DNA of 12,304 nucleotides from Borrelia hermsii DAH (lineage in GTDB: Bacteria; Spirochaetota; Spirochaetia; Borreliales; Borreliaceae). Below, one piece after another: positions 5,814 to 12,304 of the stretch. Positions within the stretch are counted from its first letter, which is position 1. The number at the start of each line of letters is the position of its first letter. Location of the stretch: the NCBI RefSeq assembly GCF_023035675.1, contig NZ_CP073141.1:1-12304 (forward strand), given 5' to 3'. The notes below the pieces were generated by a model. That model was not told the origin of the DNA and searched no databases. It saw only the letters and a list, made by a program, of their open reading frames with translations. Both the position numbers and the translations under genes were made by a program.

Positions 5814-5854
5814 ATAAGAAGCTTTGAGCGAGCAATTTTCTCAAGGCTTCTTAT
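5814..5854. repeat. Strong hairpin between the spacer and the 220-aa gene
   Basis: ATAAGAAGC pairs with GCTTCTTAT and TTGAG with CTCAA around an 11-base loop, with one unpaired or wobble position. No good T-tract follows on either strand. It could be an mRNA leader structure of the 220-aa gene, or a relic of a transposon end like the neighbouring tnpB remnant. The mirrored copy is 6450-6490. Confidence 0.5.
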
Positions 5855-5886
5855 TGCTTTATCTTCTATACAGAACAATAATACAG

Positions 5887-6171
5887 CTATGCCGGGTTAC
5901 TTTTATAGAGTTGTTGATATAATCTGATTATTCTAAACTCAGTGAGTTTGAATTGATTATATCCTTTAATTAACAAGTTGTCTATTATTATGTTCTCATG
6001 ATTATTTACAAAGGATAGGGGTAGTTTATGCAGAAAGTATTTTCTTTGATTAGCAATCTTTTTGTGTAATCTGGCAACCCTTAATCTAGCTTGGTCTCTA
6101 TTATTTTAGCATTTCTTCTTCTTATATAATCCTCCTTATCTTCTTTGGTATTTTTTGAGCTTATTCTCACT
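5887..6171 (-). pseudogene. tnpB: Fragment of an IS200/IS605-family tnpB
   Basis: Read on the minus strand, one frame gives NKLKKYQRR, a stop, KKKK, a stop, then NRDQARLRVARLHKKIANQR and YFLHKLPLSFVNN, followed by IIIDNLLIKG. This is the middle of TnpB: the basic helix region and the RuvC-II strand, whose usual 'EDL' has become 'DNL', so the catalytic Glu is replaced by Asp. Two internal stops (6136-6138, 6106-6108) and absent N- and C-terminal parts make it dead. Similarity fades at about 5960, the arm boundary; the frame then runs on in arm sequence to a stop at 5887-5889. TnpB is an RNA-guided nuclease of these transposons; nothing here could be active. Confidence 0.8.
5930..5953. repeat. 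Palindrome with one bulged T at the inner edge of the arm
   Basis: ATTC plus AAACTCA pair with TGAGTTT plus GAAT around a single G, with one unpaired T at 5934. Subterminal hairpins with a bulged T are a known feature of IS200/IS605-family ends, where the TnpA transposase binds. This one lies next to a tnpB remnant and only five bases from where the two arms stop matching. The mirrored copy is 6351-6374. Confidence 0.5.
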
Positions 6172-6345
6172 TTTATTAAATAGTAATTCTTGATGCTATA
6201 TCAATATAATAATGTACTTCAAACATATTGCTTGATTAACAGTCGTTTGATCAAAAAGACTTAAAAGTGTGAGTCAGATCCAATAGATAGTAAAATATAA
6301 GTACTTGTGCATAAATCACTCTAATAACTTTTTCTAAAAAATTAG
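5959..6345. other. Unique central spacer between the arms
   Basis: 387 bases present once and not self-complementary as a whole. The left part holds the tnpB remnant. In 6172-6345 I see no gene, only AT-rich sequence with short broken frames. No TAGTATA telomere box is present. Confidence 0.9.
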
Positions 6346-6719
6346 AATCAATTCAAACTCACTGAGTTTAGAATAATCAGATTATATCAACAACTCTATA
6401 AAAGTAACCCGGCATAGCTGTATTATTGTTCTGTATAGAAGATAAAGCAATAAGAAGCCTTGAGAAAATTGCTCGCTCAAAGCTTCTTATAAATGGTTAA
6501 AGGTTAAAGATAAATTAAGTATATTGCAAGCCAGCAAAAAAACAATATCAAATATAAAAATAATAATTTCAGGTAAATGAATATCAATCCCCTGTTAAAC
6601 AAGCAAAAAATTTTAGACTAAAAAATTATCAGCTATTTATACCCATTCTTATTTAATATATATTATAATAATGTATGATATAAAGATAAAAAAAGAATTT
6701 TGATTTCTGAGGATATGAG

Positions 6720-7382
6720 ATGAGAAATATTAAACAATATAATGCCCGAGAAAGAAAACTGCCTATGATACTGGATTATGATAATTACATGACCGAGGGT
6801 AATCGTGAAACCTTTTTCGGAAATTCTCAATATGAAGCAAACTATAAATCCAAAGTCGATGGATTTATAGTTGACTTCTTCAAAATACCTAAAAGCTTAA
6901 AGAATAAATATGAAGTCAATATTAAATGTCTAAGTAGTCCAGATCTCCCATTTGGCAATATTGCAATGAACTGCATAAATACCTTTAAGTTAATTGTTGA
7001 TATCATTAATATGCAAACGGGCAAAACTTATGATTATGATGAATTTATTGCAAAGACGGAAACAGAGAAAATGCTTCAGTACGGCGTAAAAGTAATATCA
7101 GCCCTTTCAAGGCATTTTGATGAGTCTAATGGAACTAACTACAATGAAGGATATTATGAATGGGAAAAGGGGTGGGTAGATAAAAAGTGGATCGATTATG
7201 AACCAAGTGCCTTAGAAATTAAAGAAATGCAAGAATTGAATAAAAAAATAAACCAAGAATTAAATTTTAGAAATAAGAGGAGAAAAATTTCTGCCTTGCA
7301 AATGGGTCAAATGAGACTTATGAAAGCAATAAAAAAGCTTGATCATGATTTAAAGCAGGAGAATAAGTGCAAATGTATTTAG
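6720..7382 (+). CDS. 220-aa protein of unknown function, right-arm copy
   Basis: Same product as 4922-5584. The Shine-Dalgarno GAGGA is at 6709-6713. An AT-rich upstream stretch contains TATAAT (6664-6669) and TATGAT (6674-6679) as possible -10 boxes, without a clear -35. The two copies are transcribed away from each other, outward from the central spacer. Confidence 0.75.
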   Translation: MRNIKQYNARERKLPMILDYDNYMTEGNRETFFGNSQYEANYKSKVDGFIVDFFKIPKSLKNKYEVNIKCLSSPDLPFGNIAMNCINTFKLIVDIINMQTGKTYDYDEFIAKTETEKMLQYGVKVISALSRHFDESNGTNYNEGYYEWEKGWVDKKWIDYEPSALEIKEMQELNKKINQELNFRNKRRKISALQMGQMRLMKAIKKLDHDLKQENKCKCI

Positions 7383-7580
7383 TATAAATCCCGATGGCAA
7401 ACGGTGGCAATAACATCCGAATATCAACCTGTTAGCAACTTGTTTGTACTGTTGATTGTGTCAAAAAATCTTGGGTATTGATATCGAATATAATAAAATT
7501 GTTTAAAAATATTTACAAAATTAAAAAAATAAAATAATATTATAAACATATATAAATACGGTAGAAAGAATTCTATCAAC

Positions 7581-7644
7581 AGTCCCCAACACTCCTATTA
7601 ATCCTCTCCAAAACAAGACATAGGAGTAGGGACTTTCTTTTCTT
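7581..7644 (+). terminator. Long hairpin, probable terminator, right-arm copy
   Basis: Arms 7581-7587 plus 7591-7598, and 7620-7627 plus 7628-7634; T-rich tail to 7644. Same as 4660-4723. Confidence 0.55.
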
Positions 7645-7746
7645 GCATTCTAAAAAATATATGCCCCCAAACAAACATATATCATAATAATCTATTTATT
7701 CCTCCCAATATATTGTAATTCTTTTGGCAAAATAGAAACTGTAAAT

Positions 7747-8400
7747 CTAAAAATTATAGTAAAACATATTGTCGTTATTTCCGTAAAATAAATACAAGGA
7801 AATTATCAATGTTGAACTTGCAAGTGTGCTGTTATTAATGCGGTCAATATTTAGAAGGCTCAATCTGAAAGTCGACAAACTGAGTCTCTGTGTTTCACAT
7901 ACAAACTAATCGCAAATCCTATATCATATTTACAATAAATATTTTCACTGTCTTTTAAGGCCCTTAGCTATTTAGCAATAATAAAAATCTAAAAGCACGT
8001 GTTTCCCCCTTTTCTAACAAATTCATCATATTATTAATACCAAATATGAGGGCATAACGAACCTTTTCCTAATATTTGAAGCCCAATAAATTACCATTGT
8101 TAATATTAGAGAGCTTTTTACTTCTCCTGTATAGAACAAGATTTTACGATAACGGCATTAATGGGACATAAAGTTTGAAGTCAAATGTTCCCTGTAAGGC
8201 ACCTTATATTCATGCCTTTGTATTCTTTAGAAAGGTCGTCCATGAAGTTATTGAAATCCTTCTGTTCCTATTGCTCTAAGAATAATTTTGACTAATTGCT
8301 TCAAAGTTATATTGCAATTTAATCGGATCATTAAAACAATGGTAACTTTGTCTTTATGACTCGAAATTACAGGATCATTAATGATTATTGGTACATCTAT
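7747..8400 (-). pseudogene. Decayed protein-coding gene, right-arm copy
   Basis: Mirror of 3904-4557 with the same interruptions, so the decay came before the arm duplication or was spread by conversion. Confidence 0.4.
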
Positions 8401-8555
8401 TTAAAATTTTGAGAAAAATATTGAGTAATGTTTTGGAAAAACTTGAAAATGATTAATTTTTGAACTAATACTTAATTATTAAATATTCTCCTTTTTTAAA
8501 ATTAAAAGAATTTATTATCAATATTTACTTCATACCATACATTCTTTTAAATAAT

Positions 8556-8585
8556 CCCCTTCCCCAAGGGGTTTTCTTTTTATTT
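8556..8585 (+). terminator. Intrinsic terminator, right-arm copy
   Basis: Stem 8556-8561 / 8566-8571, T-rich tract 8572-8585. Same element as 3719-3748. Confidence 0.75.
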
Positions 8586-8642
8586 GCATGGGCCGTAATC
8601 CGTGCCTAGATTTAGGTATATTGTAAATATACCGACAAAAAT

Positions 8643-8861
8643 CTAAACTACCAGTTTAAACACTTGCTTTAAAAGAAAAAATTCGTTGATTGAGAAAATG
8701 TCGTATTGTAATGTAATGCCATTTGCTAAGTAATTTGTATGTTGAGTTTGAATTGATAGGAAAAAAGTTCTTATTTTGCATATAAATTCTTCCCTTAAGA
8801 AAGATTCAATTGAAACATCCCCACTGTAAGTATTCTTTTTTGAAGTCCCTTGTTTAAGCAT
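8643..8861 (-). CDS. Doubtful 72-aa open frame, right-arm copy
   Basis: Identical to 3443-3661. The alternative 41-aa frame with a better ribosome site is 8656-8781 on the same strand. Confidence 0.2.
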   Translation of the reverse strand: MLKQGTSKKNTYSGDVSIESFLREEFICKIRTFFLSIQTQHTNYLANGITLQYDIFSINEFFLLKQVFKLVV

Positions 8862-8862
8862 A

Positions 8863-9100
8863 ATGTTATTTTTTTGTTTGCTTATTAGCCTTTTTTACTT
8901 AAATTCTAAAGTTATCATTCAGGATATTATATTATCCCCCCCCTCCCAAGAAATCCGTTTACAAATGCACTGTTGTGAATAAAATTGCATACATCAAGTT
9001 TGGCGAGTTTTATTTGCCAATAAGCAATCCAAAATTACAACGATTATTTGATTTTGTAATCCATTCATTACCTGACGATATGATAAAAAGTAATGAATGA
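8863..9100 (+). pseudogene. Right-arm copy of the C8-tract small gene
   Basis: The ATG frame 8863-8982 encodes the hydrophobic start; the downstream frame 8903-9100 encodes the rest; the C8 tract is at 8936-8943. The tract has eight bases in both arms, so the broken state is shared. Confidence 0.3.
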
Positions 9101-9293
9101 ACCGAATTTATTTGCTTTTAAGGTTAATATTAGTATGTTTTACTGGGACTTTGGTGATGCTCTTAAGAGAAAGAGTGCTAATGTCACCATAATTTTTGCA
9201 AAATTCATAATACGTTGATAAACTTTGATGGACAAGATGTGCTTTCTTTGTTGCTTTTTATTCTACCATTCTTAATTTTTAAAATATTCTTTG

Positions 9294-9627
9294 CTATGCT
9301 TTAGGGTTTTGTCTTTTATTATTTAGGCTTTGTTTTTTCCAAGCCTTTGTTTGAGATTGGTTGTTTTTACAATTTTGATCTTTTATTGTCTTTTTGTTAT
9401 TAGTGTTTTGATTATTGTAGTTATTTGATAAGTTTTTGCTAGTGTTTTTATTATGAGGTCTTTCTTTTGCATCTTTGCTTTTTTGTATTCTTTCTGATAC
9501 CCTCTTTAGGGTATTATATAAGCTTCAAGAATTGAAAGTTTTTGGCTCTATACTTGTGTAGATATTTCTTTCTTTTTAATTTTGGTTTGTGCATTGGTTT
9601 TTTCATTCCCTTTTATTTTTGTTGTTA
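9294..9627 (-). pseudogene. Decayed 3' part of the replication gene, right-arm copy
   Basis: Same broken frames as 2677-3010. The long T-rich open frames on the plus strand here (9542-9901 and 9589-9831) are shadows of this region. Confidence 0.45.
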
Positions 9628-10204
9628 TCAGACTTTGGTAGTTTCCCGTTGTGTATCCCCTTGCAATGTGTACTTTTTTACTATTTTTTCTTTTATTTGC
9701 TGTTGTCTATTCGTTGCTCTTTCTATTTTTTTCTTATTATTTATATTATTATATATTATATTATATACACTGCTATTTTTTGTTCTATTTTTTTCTTCGG
9801 TTTTGTTTTTGATTTTCTCCTGTTTATTTAGTTTATGTATGATATTGAATGTTTTTTCTAATAGTTCTTCTGTTGAATTGAGTACTTGCTTTAATATTTG
9901 ATATGCGTTTCTTTTTGGCATATACTTTATTTTTGAACCTTTGTATTCCCCAAGTCTTATTATGAATGTTTTAATTACATGGTTTTTTTTGAGGAAGCCC
10001 AAGTCTTTTTGTAATGTTTTCATTTTAATTACTGAGTAACCTTCTTTTTTTTAGAAAAAAGTTAGCTAAGTTGAGTATATCTTGTTGGTTATATCCTAAC
10101 CTGTTTTTATTTAGATATTTTAGGATGGAAATTAGTTTTATTAGTCTAACTTGATTTTTCTTGAGTTTGCTGTTATTATGTAAAAAGAAATTTAAATTTT
10201 TCAT
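9628..10204 (-). pseudogene. PF57/62 replication gene, frameshifted right-arm copy
   Basis: Inverted copy of 2101-2676 with one extra base in a homopolymer (T8 at 10045-10052 on the plus strand, against A7 in the left arm). From ATG 10202-10204 the frame runs 53 residues as in the left copy, then six different ones (RRLLSN) and a stop at 10025-10027. The rest is open from an internal ATG (10021-10023) as a 131-residue frame with no convincing ribosome site. Either this copy is dead, or the base is a homopolymer sequencing error. Length variation of such tracts could also switch expression. Confidence 0.7.
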
Positions 10205-10256
10205 CGATTTATCCTTTATTTCAGTTTGTTTAAGACCTTTATTATAGGTCTTTTTT
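10186..10256 (+). ncRNA. Candidate antisense RNA, right-arm copy
   Basis: Mirror of the left candidate: -35 TTGATT 10151-10156, -10 TATTAT 10174-10179, terminator 10232-10256. Since the right replication gene is frameshifted, an RNA made here could still act in trans on the left-arm mRNA. Confidence 0.4.
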
Positions 10257-10331
10257 GTCTCTAGTTTTATTTAAAGAACAAGATAATTATTAATATAATT
10301 TATATATACTAATTTATATACCAAAAAAGTT

Positions 10332-10356
10332 ATTTTGTCAATTTGATTTACAAAAT
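10332..10356. promoter_or_regulatory. Shared operator-like inverted repeat, right-arm copy
   Basis: Mirror of 1949-1973. The operon promoter reads rightward (TTTACA 10347-10352, TATAAT 10370-10375) and the replication promoter reads leftward (-35 at 10336-10341, -10 at 10313-10318). Confidence 0.45.
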
Positions 10357-10440
10357 GATGTTCATAGTTTATAATAAAGTTAGTTATGTTAGACAATAAG
10401 TTGTGCTATTAATGAAAACTTATTTAGGAGATAGAATTTC

Positions 10441-10656
10441 GTGCGAATTACGCTAAATTTTTTAAATTCTTTAAAAAACCTTAAAGAATTTTCAAGAGAG
10501 ATGGGATACAGCGATTCTTCTTATCTCTCGAGATATATAAAAAAAAATAAGATTGAAGGCATAATTTCTTCTAAGGATTTATTCTTTAAGAAAAGAGAGT
10601 TGCTTTTAAGTGAAGAGGCTCAAAATCTTATTAAGTGTAAGTTAAAGAAAGAATGA
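10441..10656 (+). CDS. Small HTH-like protein, first operon gene, right-arm copy
   Basis: Same product as 1649-1864. The GTG is at 10441 and AGGAG at 10426-10430. A 14-codon open frame starting at ATG 10412 overlaps the Shine-Dalgarno and the GTG in another frame; it has no ribosome site of its own and is probably chance. Confidence 0.7.
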   Translation: MRITLNFLNSLKNLKEFSREMGYSDSSYLSRYIKKNKIEGIISSKDLFFKKRELLLSEEAQNLIKCKLKKE

Positions 10657-10667
10657 CAAAAGGGTAG

Positions 10668-10937
10668 TTGAGCTTGACAGAGAAAACAAATTTGAAAGAG
10701 TTTTTCATTGAATATGAGGGGAAAAAATATTATACTCCTCTTTTTTTGGCTAAGGTTAACAATATCTCCTATTTTACAATAAAAAATAAGATTAAAAAGC
10801 TTAATATTTCGGTTAGGGCAAAAGATATTGGCGTTGTTAATTCTTTGTCCGAGGAACTCTTAGTCGCTGAGGATAATTTGGATAAACTTTTTTATGATAA
10901 GAGATTTAAGTGTTTAGATTCTAGGGGTATAAGATGA
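10668..10937 (+). CDS. Small helix-turn-helix-like protein, right-arm copy
   Basis: Same product as 1368-1637. The Shine-Dalgarno AAAAGGG is at 10658-10664; the TTG at 10674 is better spaced than the one at 10668. It follows the stop of the 71-aa gene (10654-10656) by about 11-17 bases and runs into parA through ATGA, so the four genes read as one operon. Confidence 0.7.
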   Translation: MSLTEKTNLKEFFIEYEGKKYYTPLFLAKVNNISYFTIKNKIKKLNISVRAKDIGVVNSLSEELLVAEDNLDKLFYDKRFKCLDSRGIR

Positions 10938-11701
10938 GAGATGTTATAGCTATTTCTTCGATTAAGGGCGGAGTTGGCAAAAGTGTAACAGCGATAATGT
11001 TGGGATTTATTTTTTCTAAAAGGTATAAAACTTTGCTTATAGATATTGATTCCCAGGCTAGTATTACTTCTTATTTCCTTCCTTATTTTGAAAACAAAAT
11101 AGATATAAGAGAATATAATATTTACGAAGTATTAAAGTCTAAAAAGTCTTTTATGAGTATTGTACATGAGATAACAGATGATTTACACTTTGCTCCATCG
11201 CATATTAAGCTTTCTCAATTTTCAGGAGAGAATATTATTGGGCAGGAGTATAAGTTGAAAACGATTTTGACACCTTATTTCGATGAATATGATTATATAT
11301 TAATTGATACTCCCCCCTCAGTTAATAAAGAGCTTATTAATTCTTTGATGATTGCTACTAAGGTTGTTATTCCTTTGCCAGCAGAGCTCTGGGCAATTGA
11401 GAGCTATGATATTTTGAAAAGTAAAATGCAAGAGATTATTAGTGCTTATCAGAAACAGGATTTTAAGAGTTATTATGTTATTCAAACTCTTTATGAGGAA
11501 AATAGAAAAATAAAGAAAGAATTTTTCTATAGCTTGCAACAGCTTTATCAAGAATATGTTCCGATTAAAATTCATAGAAGTGCTGCTATCCAGAAGATGA
11601 TTACTTATAGATTAGCGCCCCAGGAGAGCGAAAGATATTATAATGAATATTTAAAAGTGGCTGAAGTTATTGAAGGTATTGAAAACATAAAGACAACATA
11701 A
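10934..11701 (+). CDS. parA: ParA-family partition ATPase (PF32), right-arm copy
   Basis: Same protein as the 604-1371 copy, with all three nucleotide-binding motifs intact. The ATG follows AGGGG at 10923-10927 and overlaps the preceding stop (ATGA). In Borrelia the PF32 sequence usually decides plasmid compatibility, so two identical copies on one molecule act as one compatibility type. Confidence 0.95.
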   Translation: MRDVIAISSIKGGVGKSVTAIMLGFIFSKRYKTLLIDIDSQASITSYFLPYFENKIDIREYNIYEVLKSKKSFMSIVHEITDDLHFAPSHIKLSQFSGENIIGQEYKLKTILTPYFDEYDYILIDTPPSVNKELINSLMIATKVVIPLPAELWAIESYDILKSKMQEIISAYQKQDFKSYYVIQTLYEENRKIKKEFFYSLQQLYQEYVPIKIHRSAAIQKMITYRLAPQESERYYNEYLKVAEVIEGIENIKTT

Positions 11702-11735
11702 ATATTTGTAAACTGGTTTACAAATATTTATGTTG
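11694..11735. repeat. 42-bp perfect inverted repeat, right-arm copy
   Basis: Same element as 570-611, with arms 11694-11713 and 11716-11735. If it is the partition site, the plasmid has two centromeres, each close to a telomere. Confidence 0.6.
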
Positions 11736-11746
11736 AAGGAATAAAA

Positions 11747-12262
11747 ATGAAAATAGACATACTTAATACTATTAAAAGTAGGGTGGGGGATGTAACTCGA
11801 GTTGAGAGTGATTCTGGCAAAGAAAAGGCTCGATTAAGATATAGGCAGCTTAAGGAAGAAATTAAGGCCCGGACCTTAGAAGAAGCTGTTAATAGGGTAG
11901 AATTGGCCAAAGCGCTTTATGAGATAAAGAAGAATAAATTATACAGATTCGATGGATATGATAATTTTTATGAATTTTGCCTAGACTATAAATTCAGTAG
12001 AACTATGATATACAGATATATTAAAATAGGTGCTTATTTAGAAAAAGAGAATATAAGCGAGCAAGATATTATGCAGAGTTCTTTGAATAAAATTATTAAT
12101 GATATAAGAGTTAAAAAGAGCCCCCCAGAGTGTAAGCCCGTTATTATTAGGTTTAATTTGGAAGACAAAGAGAAACAATTGGTTCTTGTGAAAAATAAGC
12201 AAAAGCTTGAGAAGTTTTTGCTTAAACATTTGTTGGATAATTGGGAATCATTTATGATATAA
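11747..12262 (+). CDS. PF49-family plasmid partition protein, right-arm copy
   Basis: Identical in sequence to the product of the left-arm gene at 43-558. The start ATG follows AAGGA at 11736-11740. The stop codon lies 42 bases from the right tip. With two intact copies per molecule, the dosage of both partition partners is doubled relative to a single-arm plasmid. Confidence 0.85.
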   Translation: MKIDILNTIKSRVGDVTRVESDSGKEKARLRYRQLKEEIKARTLEEAVNRVELAKALYEIKKNKLYRFDGYDNFYEFCLDYKFSRTMIYRYIKIGAYLEKENISEQDIMQSSLNKIINDIRVKKSPPECKPVIIRFNLEDKEKQLVLVKNKQKLEKFLLKHLLDNWESFMI

Positions 12263-12279
12263 TAATGATTATTTGGCTA

Positions 12280-12304
12280 TTCTATACTAAAAATTAATTA
12301 ACTA
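12280..12304. other. Right hairpin telomere
   Basis: Exact complement of the left tip, with the TAGTATA box on the minus strand at 12283-12289. Both ends of the molecule therefore carry the same telomere, whereas the two telomeres of a Borrelia replicon usually differ in sequence. Confidence 0.8.

Larger units (their letters stand above)
1..5958. repeat. Left arm of a giant inverted repeat
   Basis: This arm is the reverse complement of 6346-12304. Positions x up to 2253 pair with 12305-x, and positions from 2259 inward pair with 12304-x. The one-base offset comes from a homopolymer (A7 here, T8 in the right arm). I compared the gene coordinates, the translated products and the inner junction by eye and saw no other difference, although I did not align every base. 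The inner boundary is sharp: the match runs through GAATTGATT ending at 5958, then the two sides diverge. Confidence 0.97.
6346..12304. repeat. Right arm of the giant inverted repeat
   Basis: Inverted copy of 1-5958, one base longer because of the T8 tract at 10045-10052. It begins at AATCAATTC (6346-6354), the complement of the left inner edge. The near-identity implies either a recent duplication or continuing gene conversion between the arms. Confidence 0.97.

Noticed and set aside
5959..6345. CRISPR array, tRNA or active RNA-guided nuclease in the spacer
   Set aside because: There are no regularly spaced repeats and no cloverleaf. The TnpB fragment has stops, missing ends and a replaced RuvC-II glutamate.
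10412..10456. 14-codon leader peptide before the 71-aa gene
   Set aside because: It has an ATG but no ribosome site, and overlaps the GTG start region; chance is the better explanation.
1..12304. Ordinary unresolved replication dimer, or a read-through artefact of a hairpin end
   Set aside because: Both would put a telomere at the exact centre of symmetry with no unique spacer. The telomere boxes are at the outside, and the centre is 387 non-palindromic bases without a TAGTATA box. An assembly error of another kind is not excluded.

Overview
The window looks like a complete small linear plasmid of a Borrelia/Borreliella spirochaete. The DNA is very AT-rich. Both outer ends carry the TAGTATA motif at bases 16-22 from the tip, as expected for a hairpin telomere resolved by ResT. 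The recognisable genes are the Borrelia plasmid-maintenance set: a PF32-type ParA, a PF49-type ParB-like partner, and the N-terminal part of a PF57/62 (Borrelia_orfA) replication protein. The species cannot be fixed from the sequence.

The main feature is the architecture. Bases 1-5958 and 6346-12304 are inverted copies of each other, so almost every gene is present twice. I found one difference between the arms: an A7 tract at 2253-2259 is T8 at 10045-10052, which frameshifts the right-arm replication gene. The two arms flank a unique, non-palindromic spacer of 387 bases (5959-6345). That spacer holds a wrecked tnpB of the IS200/IS605 family. The telomeres lie at the outside and none is visible at the centre, so this is not a simple telomere-joined replication dimer. 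It looks like a fold-back inverted duplication of an about 6 kb telomere-proximal half.

From each telomere inward, an arm carries a four-gene operon running toward the telomere, in transcription order 71-aa HTH-like protein, 89-aa HTH-like protein, ParA, PF49. A 42-bp perfect inverted repeat between parA and PF49 is a candidate centromere. Next comes a 236-bp divergent regulatory region with two face-to-face promoters sharing an inverted-repeat operator, then the replication gene facing inward. A candidate antisense RNA of about 71 nt overlaps the replication-gene start. Then follow about 2 kb of decayed coding sequence holding two convincing intrinsic-terminator-like hairpins, an unidentified 220-aa gene facing the telomere, and a hairpin-rich stretch next to the spacer.

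The working genes therefore concern replication, its control and segregation. The only other intact-looking gene is the unknown 220-aa one. Borrelia plasmids usually carry a PF50 gene in the partition cluster; none is visible here, and two small HTH-like proteins occupy its place. All promoter, operator, antisense-RNA and centromere calls are inferences from sequence pattern alone.
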